A DNA stretch of 64,000 nucleotides from Streptomyces megasporus (lineage in GTDB: Bacteria > Actinomycetota > Actinomycetes > Streptomycetales > Streptomycetaceae): positions 124,001 through 188,000 of the forward strand of contig NZ_JODL01000003.1 in NCBI RefSeq assembly GCF_000718985.1. The letters run 5' to 3'. The position numbers were made by a program, and so were the translations under genes. Of this stretch, positions 43,386 through 51,420 are shown one piece after another (the stretch's first letter is position 1; every line of letters starts with the position of its first letter). The notes under the pieces were generated by a model. That model saw nothing but the letters and a program-made list of their open reading frames with translations, was not told the DNA's origin and searched no databases.

Positions 43386-44168
43386 TCACCCCCGAAGGTC
43401 CGTCGCCCCCGGCATGGCCGGCCCCAGTGAGCCGGTCATGAAGAACGTTCCCTCCACCCACTGACCGGCCACCGGGGCCTTCGCCAGGTGGGCGTCGGCG
43501 GCGGCGACGTCCACCTCGATCCCGCCGAGCGTCCGCACCCGCAGCCGGTGGAAGACCCCGCCGCCGATCTCGCTCTCGACGCGTTCGACGGCCGTCACCT
43601 CGCCCGCGAACAGCGCGTGCGCCGTCGGTGCCCACTCCCGCCCCGCGTCCTCCGGACGGAACAGCCCGACGGGAACGAGGAAGTCCGGCGCGAACCTCGG
43701 TTCCCGGCCGCCCTGCGCCGCGTCGTAGGCCGCCGCGTCCGCGTGCAGTTCGATCCGCTCGGCGAGCGCGCTCAACCGCAGGTGTCCCTCCGTGGGCGCG
43801 CCGTCCCCGCCACGGGCCAGGGCGCGCGGCTCGGCACGGTCGGTCAGTTCCACCGGCAGCGGACACAGCGTCTCCCCGCCCTCGCCGTCCAGCAGCTCCA
43901 CATGCGTCGTCCCGTCCGGCGTCGGCGTGATCCCGCGCACCGGCACCGGCGTCCCACGGGGCACCAGGCAGGGCAGGACGTACCGCAGCACGCCCTCGCC
44001 GTCGATCTCCAACTCGACGCGCGCGCCTCCCGCGCCCGTCCACACCACCCGCAGGGCCCCTCCGCCGACGGGCTCGGCCCGGCCGAGCCCGTACAGTCGG
44101 CGCAGCAGCTCGCCGTACTCGCGCCGGCCGCGCACCTCGAGTCCGATGGCGCCGAAACGACTCGCCAT
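43386..44168 (-). CDS. Conserved protein of unknown function
   Basis: 260-aa protein I cannot assign. It is predicted soluble and rich in beta structure: VVWTGAGGARVELEIDGEGVLRYV, then TPDGTTHVELLDGEGGETLCPLPVELT. There is one cysteine-containing LPCLVPRGTPVPVRG segment. No signal peptide and no catalytic motif are apparent. Base composition and codon use are ordinary, so it is probably a resident gene. ATG 44168 has GGGGG upstream. Convergent with the TPR gene. Confidence 0.7.
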   Translation of the reverse strand: MASRFGAIGLEVRGRREYGELLRRLYGLGRAEPVGGGALRVVWTGAGGARVELEIDGEGVLRYVLPCLVPRGTPVPVRGITPTPDGTTHVELLDGEGGETLCPLPVELTDRAEPRALARGGDGAPTEGHLRLSALAERIELHADAAAYDAAQGGREPRFAPDFLVPVGLFRPEDAGREWAPTAHALFAGEVTAVERVESEIGGGVFHRLRVRTLGGIEVDVAAADAHLAKAPVAGQWVEGTFFMTGSLGPAMPGATDLRG

Positions 44169-44402
44169 GTCGGAACACCCCCGTGGGAAAGATCACCGTG
44201 ACGGTCACCCACCGTTCCGCCCCCGTCGCCGTCCGGCAACGGATTTTCCCCGGGGCGGGGACGGAAGCACGGGCACGGGAGGGCATCGACGGCGACGTCC
44301 CCGGCACCCGACCGTCCCCGCGGCGTGCCGGAGCGGTACGGTCTTCGCACAGCTCACACCGGAAGTGGTGTGCCATGGCGTGCCGGGAGGCACACGAGGG
44401 AC

Positions 44403-45179
44403 ATGAGACACATGGTGGGCAGGGGACGAGTCGGTTTCATCGGTCTGGTGGGGGCGTCGGTCGCCGTGGTGTCGACCATCGCGGGGTGCGGTGTCCTGGA
44501 GGACGGCGATTCCTCGTCCGGGCTCGGAACCACCGCGTCGCACGGACGGGCCGTCAGCCCACTGGAGAACCCCGACGGCACGGAGCCCGGTCTCGCGCCC
44601 GTGGTGGAGCCCGAGGAGAGGGCCGAGGCGCGAGAGCTGATCGAGGAGTTGGTCACCAGGGGACGGGGACCCAGGACGGGCTACGACCGGGACGAGTTCG
44701 GGTACGCCTGGATGGACACGGCCGACGGGGTGCCGTGGGTGCGGAACGGATGTGACACCCGGAACGACATCCTGAAACGCGACGGTCAGGAGCTGCGGTT
44801 CCGTTCCGGCTCCGACTGCGTGGTCGTCTCCATGACGCTGGCCGACCCGTACACGGGCAAGGAGATCGCCTGGCGGAAGCAGGACGCCGCCGAGGTGCAG
44901 ATCGACCATGTGGTGCCGCTGTCGTACGCCTGGCAGATGGGCGCGGCTCGCTGGGACGAGGGGAAGCGGCAGCGGCTCGCCAACGATCCGTTGAACCTGC
45001 TGCCGGTCGAGGGCCGCGCCAACTCGGCGAAGGGCGATTCCGGTCCGGCGTCCTGGCTGCCGCCGAACAAGTCGATCCGGTGTGCCTACGCGGTGCGTTT
45101 CGCGCAGGTCGCCCTCGAGTACGAACTGCCGGTGACGGCCGCGGACAAGCGGATGATGGCGAAGCAGTGCGACGGATGA
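44403..45179 (+). CDS. Exported HNH-nuclease-like lipoprotein (DUF1524/GmrSD C-terminal type)
   Basis: 258-aa predicted lipoprotein: signal region FIGLVGASVAVVSTIAGC with lipobox, so anchored outside. The catalytic region is HNH-like: QIDHVVPLSYAWQMGA supplies the His, NDPLNLLPVEGRANSAKGD the Asn and last residues, and ASWLPPNKS follows, as in DUF1524/GmrSD-type domains. A cysteine pair (NGCDTRND, SDCVVV) may form a disulfide. The start is the ATG at 44403 behind GAGGGA; a second ATG lies 9 bases on. Known relatives are secreted nucleases of unclear role; nuclease activity is inferred. Confidence 0.82.
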   Translation: MRHMVGRGRVGFIGLVGASVAVVSTIAGCGVLEDGDSSSGLGTTASHGRAVSPLENPDGTEPGLAPVVEPEERAEARELIEELVTRGRGPRTGYDRDEFGYAWMDTADGVPWVRNGCDTRNDILKRDGQELRFRSGSDCVVVSMTLADPYTGKEIAWRKQDAAEVQIDHVVPLSYAWQMGAARWDEGKRQRLANDPLNLLPVEGRANSAKGDSGPASWLPPNKSIRCAYAVRFAQVALEYELPVTAADKRMMAKQCDG

Positions 45180-45340
45180 CGTGCCGCGCGGGGCGAAGGT
45201 AACGCCCGGCCACGGAGACTGACGGCTCGTCGTGTAGCGACACGTCGGTTCCTCCCGACGCGGTCTGTCGGTTCGGCGGCGGCTGCCCCACCATGGGGGC
45301 ACCGACGCACGATCCCACCGCTTCCCCACCGGGAGGAACC

Positions 45341-45988
45341 GTGAGACGTCCACCCCTCCTCGCGACCCTGACGGCGATCCTGACCGCCCTCGCCGCCGTG
45401 TTCTCGGCCGCCCCCGGCGCGTCGGCGACGCCGATCGCCATACGCGGCGGCGACACCCTGTACGGCGACGGCACCCGATGCACGGTGAGCTTCAACGCCC
45501 GCGGCGGCGGCACGTACTACGGCATCATCGCGGGGCACTGCGCGGGCACCGGCACCACCTGGTACGCCGACGCGGCCCGCACCGTGCCCGTCGGCACCAC
45601 CGCCGGGAACGGACTGGTCCGCTACACCAACACCGCCCTGTCCTACCCCGGCGAGATCAACCTGGGCGGCGGCGCCGTCCAGGACATCACCGGAGCCGCC
45701 GCTCCCCGATACGGGCAGTCCGTCTGCCACCTCGGCCGATCCGGCGGGCTGCGCTGCGGAAGGGTCACCGGGCTCAACCTCACGATCAACTACGGCGGCG
45801 ACATCGTGACCGGCCTGTTCCGCACGGACGCCTGCACCGAGGCGGGCGACGCAGGCGGCCCCACCTTCTCCGGCACCACGGCCCTCGGCGTGATCGTGGG
45901 CGGCAGCGGAAACTGCTCCTTCGGCGGCACCACCTTCCACCAGCCGATCACCGAGTTCCTGGCGGCCCACGGACTGAGCCTGTACTGA
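45341..45988 (+). CDS. Streptogrisin-like (S1E) secreted protein, predicted catalytically dead
   Basis: 215-aa exported protein with a signal peptide (LLATLTAILTALAAVFSAAPGASA) followed at once by a streptogrisin-type chymotrypsin fold. From family knowledge, streptogrisin B mature enzyme is the closest template I can recall. His66 in IIAGHC is kept. The catalytic serine motif GDSGG reads GDAGG here (Ala171, codon GCA at 45851-45853), and the segment that normally holds the catalytic Asp is shortened (GTTAGNGLVRYTN). The six disulfide cysteines (47, 67, 129, 139, 165, 192) are all present. No propeptide separates signal and mature domain. GTG 45341 has GGGAGG upstream. Likely a non-enzymatic binding or inhibitory protein, not a protease. 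Confidence 0.85.
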   Translation: MRRPPLLATLTAILTALAAVFSAAPGASATPIAIRGGDTLYGDGTRCTVSFNARGGGTYYGIIAGHCAGTGTTWYADAARTVPVGTTAGNGLVRYTNTALSYPGEINLGGGAVQDITGAAAPRYGQSVCHLGRSGGLRCGRVTGLNLTINYGGDIVTGLFRTDACTEAGDAGGPTFSGTTALGVIVGGSGNCSFGGTTFHQPITEFLAAHGLSLY

Positions 45989-46259
45989 CGGCCGCCGGCG
46001 GCTCGTCGGCCGCCCCGACACGTCGACACCGGCGATCGCCGCGCGGCGGCGGGGACGGGCCCGGTCGGAGCGGCCGGACTTCCGGGGAAGGGGATCTCCG
46101 CTCAATGTCGTAGGGAGAGTACGACGGCGGGGCGCGCCGGGGGAGACGAAAGACGGACTTTCCAAGGGAGGGCGACCACAACCCCGCGCGCCGGCGTCGC
46201 CTCCGGGACGGCGGAGGTACTGTGCGGCGCCGAACCAACGGTACTGGAGGCGGGGGTCT

Positions 46260-46655
46260 GTGGGCACGACACGGCGAACGGTTGTGGCCGCGACGGTGGT
46301 GGCCGGTGTCCTTCTGCTGGGCGGCTGCGGCCGGGAGCCCGGCACGGAGGGACGGGACGGCGGCGCCGCGAAGGAGTCCGGGGTCGGCGAGAGCGAGCGG
46401 GGCATTCCCCCCGAGCTGGTGGGGAGTTGGAGCACGGACCACTCGAACGAGTTCGAACCGACCATCCACGGTTTCTACGAGGACGGATTCTTCACGAGCG
46501 AGATCGGGGCGACCAGGATCACGGGCCGGTACGAGGTCAGGGGCGACACGATCCTGACCCGACCCGACGAGGGGGAGCCACAGATCTACGCATGGCGCAT
46601 GGGAGAGGACGGCTGTCTGTACCTCAACGGCGCCAGACACTGCCCGTACTCCTAG
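46260..46655 (+). CDS. Small putative lipoprotein
   Basis: 131-aa protein with a short signal and lipobox (VLLLGGC, Cys at about residue 23). A Gly/Glu-rich linker is followed by a small beta-rich domain: LVGSWSTDHSNEFEPTIHGFYEDGFFTSEIG, then RITGRYEVRGDTILTRPDEG. The pattern VGSW...Y.F..DG resembles lipocalin-like or META-like small domains, which I cannot confirm. Two cysteines near the end (GCLYLNG, RHCPYS) may pair. GTG 46260 has GGAGG upstream. Confidence 0.75.
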   Translation: MGTTRRTVVAATVVAGVLLLGGCGREPGTEGRDGGAAKESGVGESERGIPPELVGSWSTDHSNEFEPTIHGFYEDGFFTSEIGATRITGRYEVRGDTILTRPDEGEPQIYAWRMGEDGCLYLNGARHCPYS

Positions 46656-47091
46656 GAAGGACCGGGAAGGCCCTTCCCGGAACGCTCCGGGACACTCCGG
46701 GACGTGGCGGGGTCGGACGTCCGGCCCCGCCACGACGGCGTCGGGGCCTCGGGAGCCTCAGCGCGTCAGGGGAGGCACCGGATAACCGCACAGCCGTCGA
46801 CAGACGACGGCCCGACGGGAACCGGACCGGTGCCCGGCCTCGACCACGGGGCGTCCGGCGTGCTCTCTCCCTCCCGCCGGACGGCACCGGTCCCGGTTCG
46901 GCCGGGGAGGCGACGACTCGTTGAAACGGCAGAGACGGGGAGCCACTCGGGACGGAAAGCGGGGGGAAGGCGACACCCTCACACCGTATCGGTCCCGGCC
47001 CCGTCCGGAACATGCCGTGTGAGGACCCGCACATCTCCCCGGCCGTCCTCGGGGGTCCGTCCGCTGGGGCCCGCCCGCGGCGGAACCGCGG
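46656..47091. other. Intergenic region between small lipoprotein and AIM24 genes
   Basis: 436 bp. It begins with a compact terminator. The rest is GC-rich, with open frames on both strands that lack Shine-Dalgarno sequences or family resemblance. A CCGCGG-CGGAA-CCGCGG hairpin near 47075 could end the AIM24 transcript. Confidence 0.5.
46662..46680 (+). terminator. Terminator after small lipoprotein
   Basis: CCGGGAA-GGCCC-TTCCCGG stem-loop, 6 bp past the stop codon. Confidence 0.7.
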
Positions 47092-47769
47092 TCAGCCCGA
47101 CGTCTGCTCCCCCGGCCGGGTCTCGCTCGGGCGGACGATCACGAACCCCTCGCCGTCCAGACGGAGTTGGACGACCTCCCCGGAACCGCCGCGGAGCATC
47201 GAGCCGAAGCTCTGCGAGCGGTGCAGGGACGTGGCCAGAGAGGTGCTCCAGCCGACCACCGCGTCGGTGTCGACGAAGACGGGCTGCCCGGGGGAGACGG
47301 GGATGACGATGGGATGGCCGTCACAGACCAGGCCCAGCCTGCCCTGCCCGGTGAAGACGCTGTTGAACAGACCGCCGCCGACCATGCCCACGCCCTTGAC
47401 GACCTGTATCTCGTAGCCGAGGCTCGCGTCGAAGCACAGCACGTTGCGCCCGTTGAGGGTGAGGCTGTCACCGGGCTCGAAGTCGACGATGAAGCAGTTG
47501 GCCGCGTCATGGGCGAACCACGCCTCGCCCCGCCCGCGGACGGCCATCAGGGGCAACCCCTCGCCGGTGATGGTCCGCTTGAGGAACTTGCCCACCCCCT
47601 GCCCCTTCCGCTCGAACCGCAGATCGCCGCGGAAGGCGATCATCGAACCCTGCCGGGCGTGGCACTCGCCGTCCACCACGTACCTGATCGACTTGGGGTT
47701 CTGCAGGGACATCCCCGGAGCGGTGGCCGGCCGGACGGTGTTCTCGGAGGCGAAGAGATCGCTGCGCAT
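47092..47769 (-). CDS. AIM24-family protein
   Basis: 225-aa protein of the AIM24 family (named after a yeast mitochondrial protein), a beta-rich fold. Visible core: GECHARQGSMIAFRGDLRFE, then LKRTITGEGLPLMAVRGRGEAW, GYEIQVVKGVGMVGGGLFNSVFTGQG and FVDTDAVVGWSTSLATSL. The biochemical role is not known. No signal peptide. ATG 47769 has GAGGAAG about 10 bases upstream. It is divergent from the PemK-like gene across 159 bp. Confidence 0.85.
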   Translation of the reverse strand: MRSDLFASENTVRPATAPGMSLQNPKSIRYVVDGECHARQGSMIAFRGDLRFERKGQGVGKFLKRTITGEGLPLMAVRGRGEAWFAHDAANCFIVDFEPGDSLTLNGRNVLCFDASLGYEIQVVKGVGMVGGGLFNSVFTGQGRLGLVCDGHPIVIPVSPGQPVFVDTDAVVGWSTSLATSLHRSQSFGSMLRGGSGEVVQLRLDGEGFVIVRPSETRPGEQTSG

Positions 47770-47916
47770 GGACCGTATGCTTCCTCATCCCCCCACGGCC
47801 GACCACAGCGCCGCACCCGGCGGTCGCGCGACGGTGTGCGGCACGCGCCGGACGCGGACACGGGCGCGGAGCCGCGGATGGCCGTACGCGCCGTGTGGGA
47901 CACGGAGCGCCACCGT

Positions 47917-47922
47917 TAACGT
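47917..47922 (+). promoter_or_regulatory. Putative -10 for a leaderless PemK-like gene
   Basis: TAACGT lies 7 bp before the ATG at 47929. No Shine-Dalgarno is visible, which fits leaderless transcription starting at the ATG. Confidence 0.4.
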
Positions 47923-47928
47923 GGGCCC

Positions 47929-48393
47929 ATGGCGATGGACGAGGCGCAGACGGTCGACGAACTCCGGGAGAACCCGGGCCGGTGGGGCCCGACCGCGACC
48001 GTCGAGGCACGGATGGACGAGTTGGGCGCCGTACGGACGGTCTACGCGCCCGACCCGGACGGCGACCCCGACCCCGGCGAGATCGTGTGGACCTGGGTGC
48101 CCTACGAGGAGACGGACGGGAGGGGCAAGGACCGCCCCGTCCTCGTCGTGGGCCGCGAGGCGGCCGGGACCTTGCTGGCCGTCCAGCTCTCCAGCAGACC
48201 CCGGGACGGACACCGCGACTGGATGCCGATCGGCTCCGGGCCGTGGGACCGCTCCGGACGCGACTCGTGGGTGGACCTGGGCCGGGTGCTGAGGCTCCAC
48301 CCGCTGGGGATGCGGCGCGAGGCGTGCGCGCTGGACCGGGCGAGGTTCAACGCCGTCGTGCACCGCATCCAACAGTTGTACGGCGTGCGCTGA
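47929..48393 (+). CDS. PemK/MazF-like protein, no visible antitoxin
   Basis: 154-aa protein. After a 45-residue N-terminal extension it shows a PemK/MazF-type barrel: DPGEIVWTWVPYEE, then GKDRPVLVVGRE, TLLAVQLSSRP and a C-terminal helix RARFNAVVHRIQQLYGV. MazF/PemK toxins are endoribonucleases usually encoded just after their antitoxin; here there is none on the same strand, and the flanking genes are unrelated. So it may be a domesticated single protein. The ATG at 47929 lacks a Shine-Dalgarno; the alternative ATG at 47935 is equally possible. Confidence 0.75.
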   Translation: MAMDEAQTVDELRENPGRWGPTATVEARMDELGAVRTVYAPDPDGDPDPGEIVWTWVPYEETDGRGKDRPVLVVGREAAGTLLAVQLSSRPRDGHRDWMPIGSGPWDRSGRDSWVDLGRVLRLHPLGMRREACALDRARFNAVVHRIQQLYGVR

Positions 48394-48434
48394 CCCGTCC
48401 GCGCGGCGTCACACCGGCAGACCGTCACATTCGC

Positions 48435-48464
48435 GCACCGTCCGCCGACGCACCGTCCGCCGAC
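48435..48464. repeat. 15-bp tandem repeat upstream of the PIG-L gene
   Basis: Two perfect copies of GCACCGTCCGCCGAC, with a partial third after them. It lies in the short leader before 48494. Confidence 0.7.
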
Positions 48465-48493
48465 GGACCGTCACCCGTGAACCAGGAGGCCCT

Positions 48494-49231
48494 GTGGAAG
48501 ACCGGCTCGTCCCCATGCCCGAGGACTGGCGGCGCGCGCTCGCGATCGTCGCCCACCCGGACGACCTGGAGTACGGCGCCGCCGCCGCCGTCGCGCGCTG
48601 GACCTCGGCCGGGAAGGAGGTCGCCTACCTGCTGGTGACGCGAGGCGAGGCCGGGATCGACACCATGGAACCGGCGGAGGCGGCACGCGTGCGCGAGGCG
48701 GAGCAGCGGGCGAGCGCGGCCGTGGTCGGGGTGGAGAGCGTGGAGTTCCTGGACCACAAGGACGGGGTGATCGAGGAGGGCGTCGCCCTGCGCCGCGACC
48801 TGGCCGCCGCGATCCGCCGTCACCGCCCCGAGGTGGTCGTCACCCTCAACCACCAGGACACCTGGGGGCGGAACTGGTGGAACACCCCCGACCACCGGGT
48901 CGTCGGGCGCGCCGTGCTGGACGCGGTCGGGGACGCGGGCAACCGCTGGATCTTCACGGACCTGGCCGAGGACGGCCTCCGGCCCTGGGACGGGGTGCGG
49001 TGGGTGGCGGTCGCCGGATCGCCGGAGCCGACGCACGCCGTGGAGGTGGGAGAGGAGGACGTCGAGCGGGCCGTCGCCTCGCTCGCCGAACACCGCGCGT
49101 ACATCACGGCGCTCAGCGACAAGGAGCCCGCCGAGTACGCCCGCGAGATCATCACCGGCGCGATGGACGAACTCGCCGGCCGCACCGAGGGGCGGCGGGC
49201 CGTGGCCTTCCGGCTGTACCCGAGAGGCTGA
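48494..49231 (+). CDS. PIG-L/LmbE-family deacetylase
   Basis: 245-aa zinc-dependent N-acetylglucosaminyl-type deacetylase. The signature AIVAHPDDLEYGAAAAVARW contains the AHPDD metal/base motif. TRGEAG follows, and the second metal histidine is in NTPDHRVVG. Relatives include mycothiol MshB and Mca and antibiotic deacetylases. The sequence lacks features that would tell which; true MshB and Mca genes are expected elsewhere. GTG 48494 has AGGAGG upstream. Confidence 0.88.
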   Translation: MEDRLVPMPEDWRRALAIVAHPDDLEYGAAAAVARWTSAGKEVAYLLVTRGEAGIDTMEPAEAARVREAEQRASAAVVGVESVEFLDHKDGVIEEGVALRRDLAAAIRRHRPEVVVTLNHQDTWGRNWWNTPDHRVVGRAVLDAVGDAGNRWIFTDLAEDGLRPWDGVRWVAVAGSPEPTHAVEVGEEDVERAVASLAEHRAYITALSDKEPAEYAREIITGAMDELAGRTEGRRAVAFRLYPRG

Positions 49232-49261
49232 GGCGCCCGCGTCCTCCGCCGGCCGGCCGCG

Positions 49262-50590
49262 TCACCGGCCTTCCGCGGCCGGCCGGCGGGCCCGGGCGAG
49301 CAGGACGAGCGCGACGACCGGCAGGAGCAGGGCGGCTCCCATCACGTTGAGCCAGCCGTAGCCCGCCCCGGCGACGACGAGGCCGGAGAGCGCGCCGCCC
49401 GCGCCCGCCGCGGCGTTCATGGCCAGGTCGGACAGCCCCTGCACGGCCGCGCGGGTCTCCTGCGGCACCGAGTCGGTGAGCAGGGTGGACCCGCCGACCA
49501 GCCCCGCCGACCAACCCAGACCCAGGAGGAACAGGCCCGCGGCGCTCTGCACGTGGTCGCCGTCCGCGGTGCCCGCCAACAGCGCCGCGCACGCCGACAG
49601 CGCGACGCCGATCGAGATGAGGGAGAACCGGCCGAGCCGGTCGCAGAGCCGGCCCATCACCGGGGAGAAGGCGTACATGCCCGCGATGTGAACGCTGATC
49701 ACCAGGCCGATCAGCTCGATGTCCGCGCCGTGGTGACCGAGGTCGACCGGCGTCATCACCATGATCGAGACCATGGTGGTGTGGGAGCACGCGACGGCGG
49801 TCAGGGCCAGCCGGGCGTGCGGCGACGCGGCGACGGCGGCCAGTCCGGCCCGCAGCGACCGGCGCTCGGCCGACGCGGCGGAGGGCGACGCGGCGGCGGC
49901 CAGGGCACGGGCGGTGAGCAGGGGGTCCGGGCGCAGCAGGGCGAACACCAGCGCGGCGGCCAGCAGGAAGACCGCCCCGCCCCACAGGAAGGGACCCGCG
50001 GCCTCGGGGATGCCCAGGCCGGCCACGGCACGTCCGGCGGGAGCGGCGATGTTGGGGCCGAGGACCGCGCCGACGGTCGTGGCCCACACCACCGTGGAGA
50101 TGGCCCGGCCGCGGTGGGCGGGCTCGGCGAGGTCGGCGGCGGCGAACCGGGCCTGGAGGTTGGCGGAGGACCCCGCCCCGAAGACCGCCGTGCCGAGCAG
50201 CAGCAGCGGGAAGTGACCGGCGACGGAGGCGAGGACCACGATGCCGCCGCCCACCGCGCCGACCAGGTAGCCCGCGGTCAGGCCCGCGCGGCGACCGCGG
50301 GCCGCCGTCAGGGCGGCGAACGGCAGGGAGAGCACGGCCGTGCCCAGGACCGAGGACGTCGTCGCCAGCCCGGCCAGTCTCTCGGAACCGCCGATCTCCT
50401 CGGCCAGCACGGCGGCCAGGGCGATGCCCGTCGCCACCCCCAGACCGCCCAGGATCTGGCTCACGACGAGCACGACGGTGGTGCGGCGGCGCAGCGCGGC
50501 CGGCCCGCCCCCGGACGGGAGCGCGGCGGTGCCGAGGGATATGTCCGAGGGGCCGTCGGAGGCGTCGGCCGCTTTGGAGGTGTCGGTCAC
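49262..50590 (-). CDS. MFS transporter
   Basis: 442-aa major facilitator with about 12 membrane segments in two halves of six, separated by a cytoplasmic loop around residues 210-250. The inter-helix 2-3 loop contains AALTAARGRRAGLTAGY, and the second half repeats it as GRLCDRLGRFSLISIGVALS. The N-terminal 40 residues are soluble and variable. Family members export drugs or metabolites; substrate unknown. The GTG at 50590 is chosen as start (MTDTSKAADASDG), with a weak Shine-Dalgarno. Convergent with the PIG-L gene (30 bp gap). Confidence 0.87.
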   Translation of the reverse strand: MTDTSKAADASDGPSDISLGTAALPSGGGPAALRRRTTVVLVVSQILGGLGVATGIALAAVLAEEIGGSERLAGLATTSSVLGTAVLSLPFAALTAARGRRAGLTAGYLVGAVGGGIVVLASVAGHFPLLLLGTAVFGAGSSANLQARFAAADLAEPAHRGRAISTVVWATTVGAVLGPNIAAPAGRAVAGLGIPEAAGPFLWGGAVFLLAAALVFALLRPDPLLTARALAAAASPSAASAERRSLRAGLAAVAASPHARLALTAVACSHTTMVSIMVMTPVDLGHHGADIELIGLVISVHIAGMYAFSPVMGRLCDRLGRFSLISIGVALSACAALLAGTADGDHVQSAAGLFLLGLGWSAGLVGGSTLLTDSVPQETRAAVQGLSDLAMNAAAGAGGALSGLVVAGAGYGWLNVMGAALLLPVVALVLLARARRPAAEGR

Positions 50591-50795
50591 GGTGGGCAGT
50601 CTGCCAGGGAACCGAGGCCCGGGAAGGGGCGCCGAGGGCGGTTCGCCGAGGGAGGAACCTCCCCGGAGGTGCGTCGGGGGAGCGCGCCCGGCACCGCCTC
50701 CGCACCGCCTCCATCCCGCTTCCGCACCGACTCCGCGCCGGTTCGAAACCGGCTCGGGGCCGCTCGGAACAGCGGGGCGAGAACAGCGGCGCGGG

Positions 50796-51356
50796 TCAGA
50801 ACAGCGGCGCGGGAAGGACCCCCTCCAGCGCGAGCAGGGCCCGTTTGGTCTCCAGCCCGCCGCCGAAGCCGCCGATCCCGCCGTCGCTCTCCACCACCCG
50901 GTGGCACGGGACCACCACCGGCAGCGGGTTGGAGCCCATGGCGACGCCCACCGCGCGCGCCGCGCCCGGTTCGCCGACGCGGCGGGCGAGGGTCCCGTAG
51001 TCGACGACGGCGCCGTACGGCACGGACTCGGCCAGGACCCGCAGCACCCGCCCGTTGAACCCGGACGTCGACGACCAGTCCAGGGGCACGGAGAACTCCC
51101 GCAGCTCGCCGCGGAAGTAGGCGTCCAGCTCACGGGCCGCCCGAGCCGGCACCGGAGCGTCGTCGTCGCGCACGGGTTCGGCGCCCAGCCGTCCGGCGAG
51201 TCGGCTCAGGGCGCGGCGCACCGTCGGCCCGTCGGCGTGGAAGACGACGTTCACCAGCCCCCGTCCGGTCGCCACGAGCAGCAGCGGACCGATCGGGGTC
51301 TCCCGCACCGTCCACACCGGGGGCGCGGGCGTGGGCCCGGCCGAGGTCTCGGTCAT
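50796..51356 (-). CDS. ogt: Methylated-DNA-protein cysteine methyltransferase
   Basis: 186-aa suicide repair protein that takes the alkyl group from O6-alkylguanine onto its own cysteine. The acceptor motif is VVVPCHRVVESDGGIGGFGGG. The DNA-binding HTH precedes it (SVPYGAVVDYGTLARRVGEPGAARAVGVAMGSNPLP) with the arginine finger. The N-terminal ribonuclease-like domain is short. Its length fits Ogt rather than the Ada fusion. Probably an independent transcript. Confidence 0.93.
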   Translation of the reverse strand: MTETSAGPTPAPPVWTVRETPIGPLLLVATGRGLVNVVFHADGPTVRRALSRLAGRLGAEPVRDDDAPVPARAARELDAYFRGELREFSVPLDWSSTSGFNGRVLRVLAESVPYGAVVDYGTLARRVGEPGAARAVGVAMGSNPLPVVVPCHRVVESDGGIGGFGGGLETKRALLALEGVLPAPLF

Positions 51357-51420
51357 GTCCCCGAGCCTACGGGGCGCCGCCGACGGCCGGCGCCCTCGTC
51401 CCCGGCTCCCGTTTTGACGC

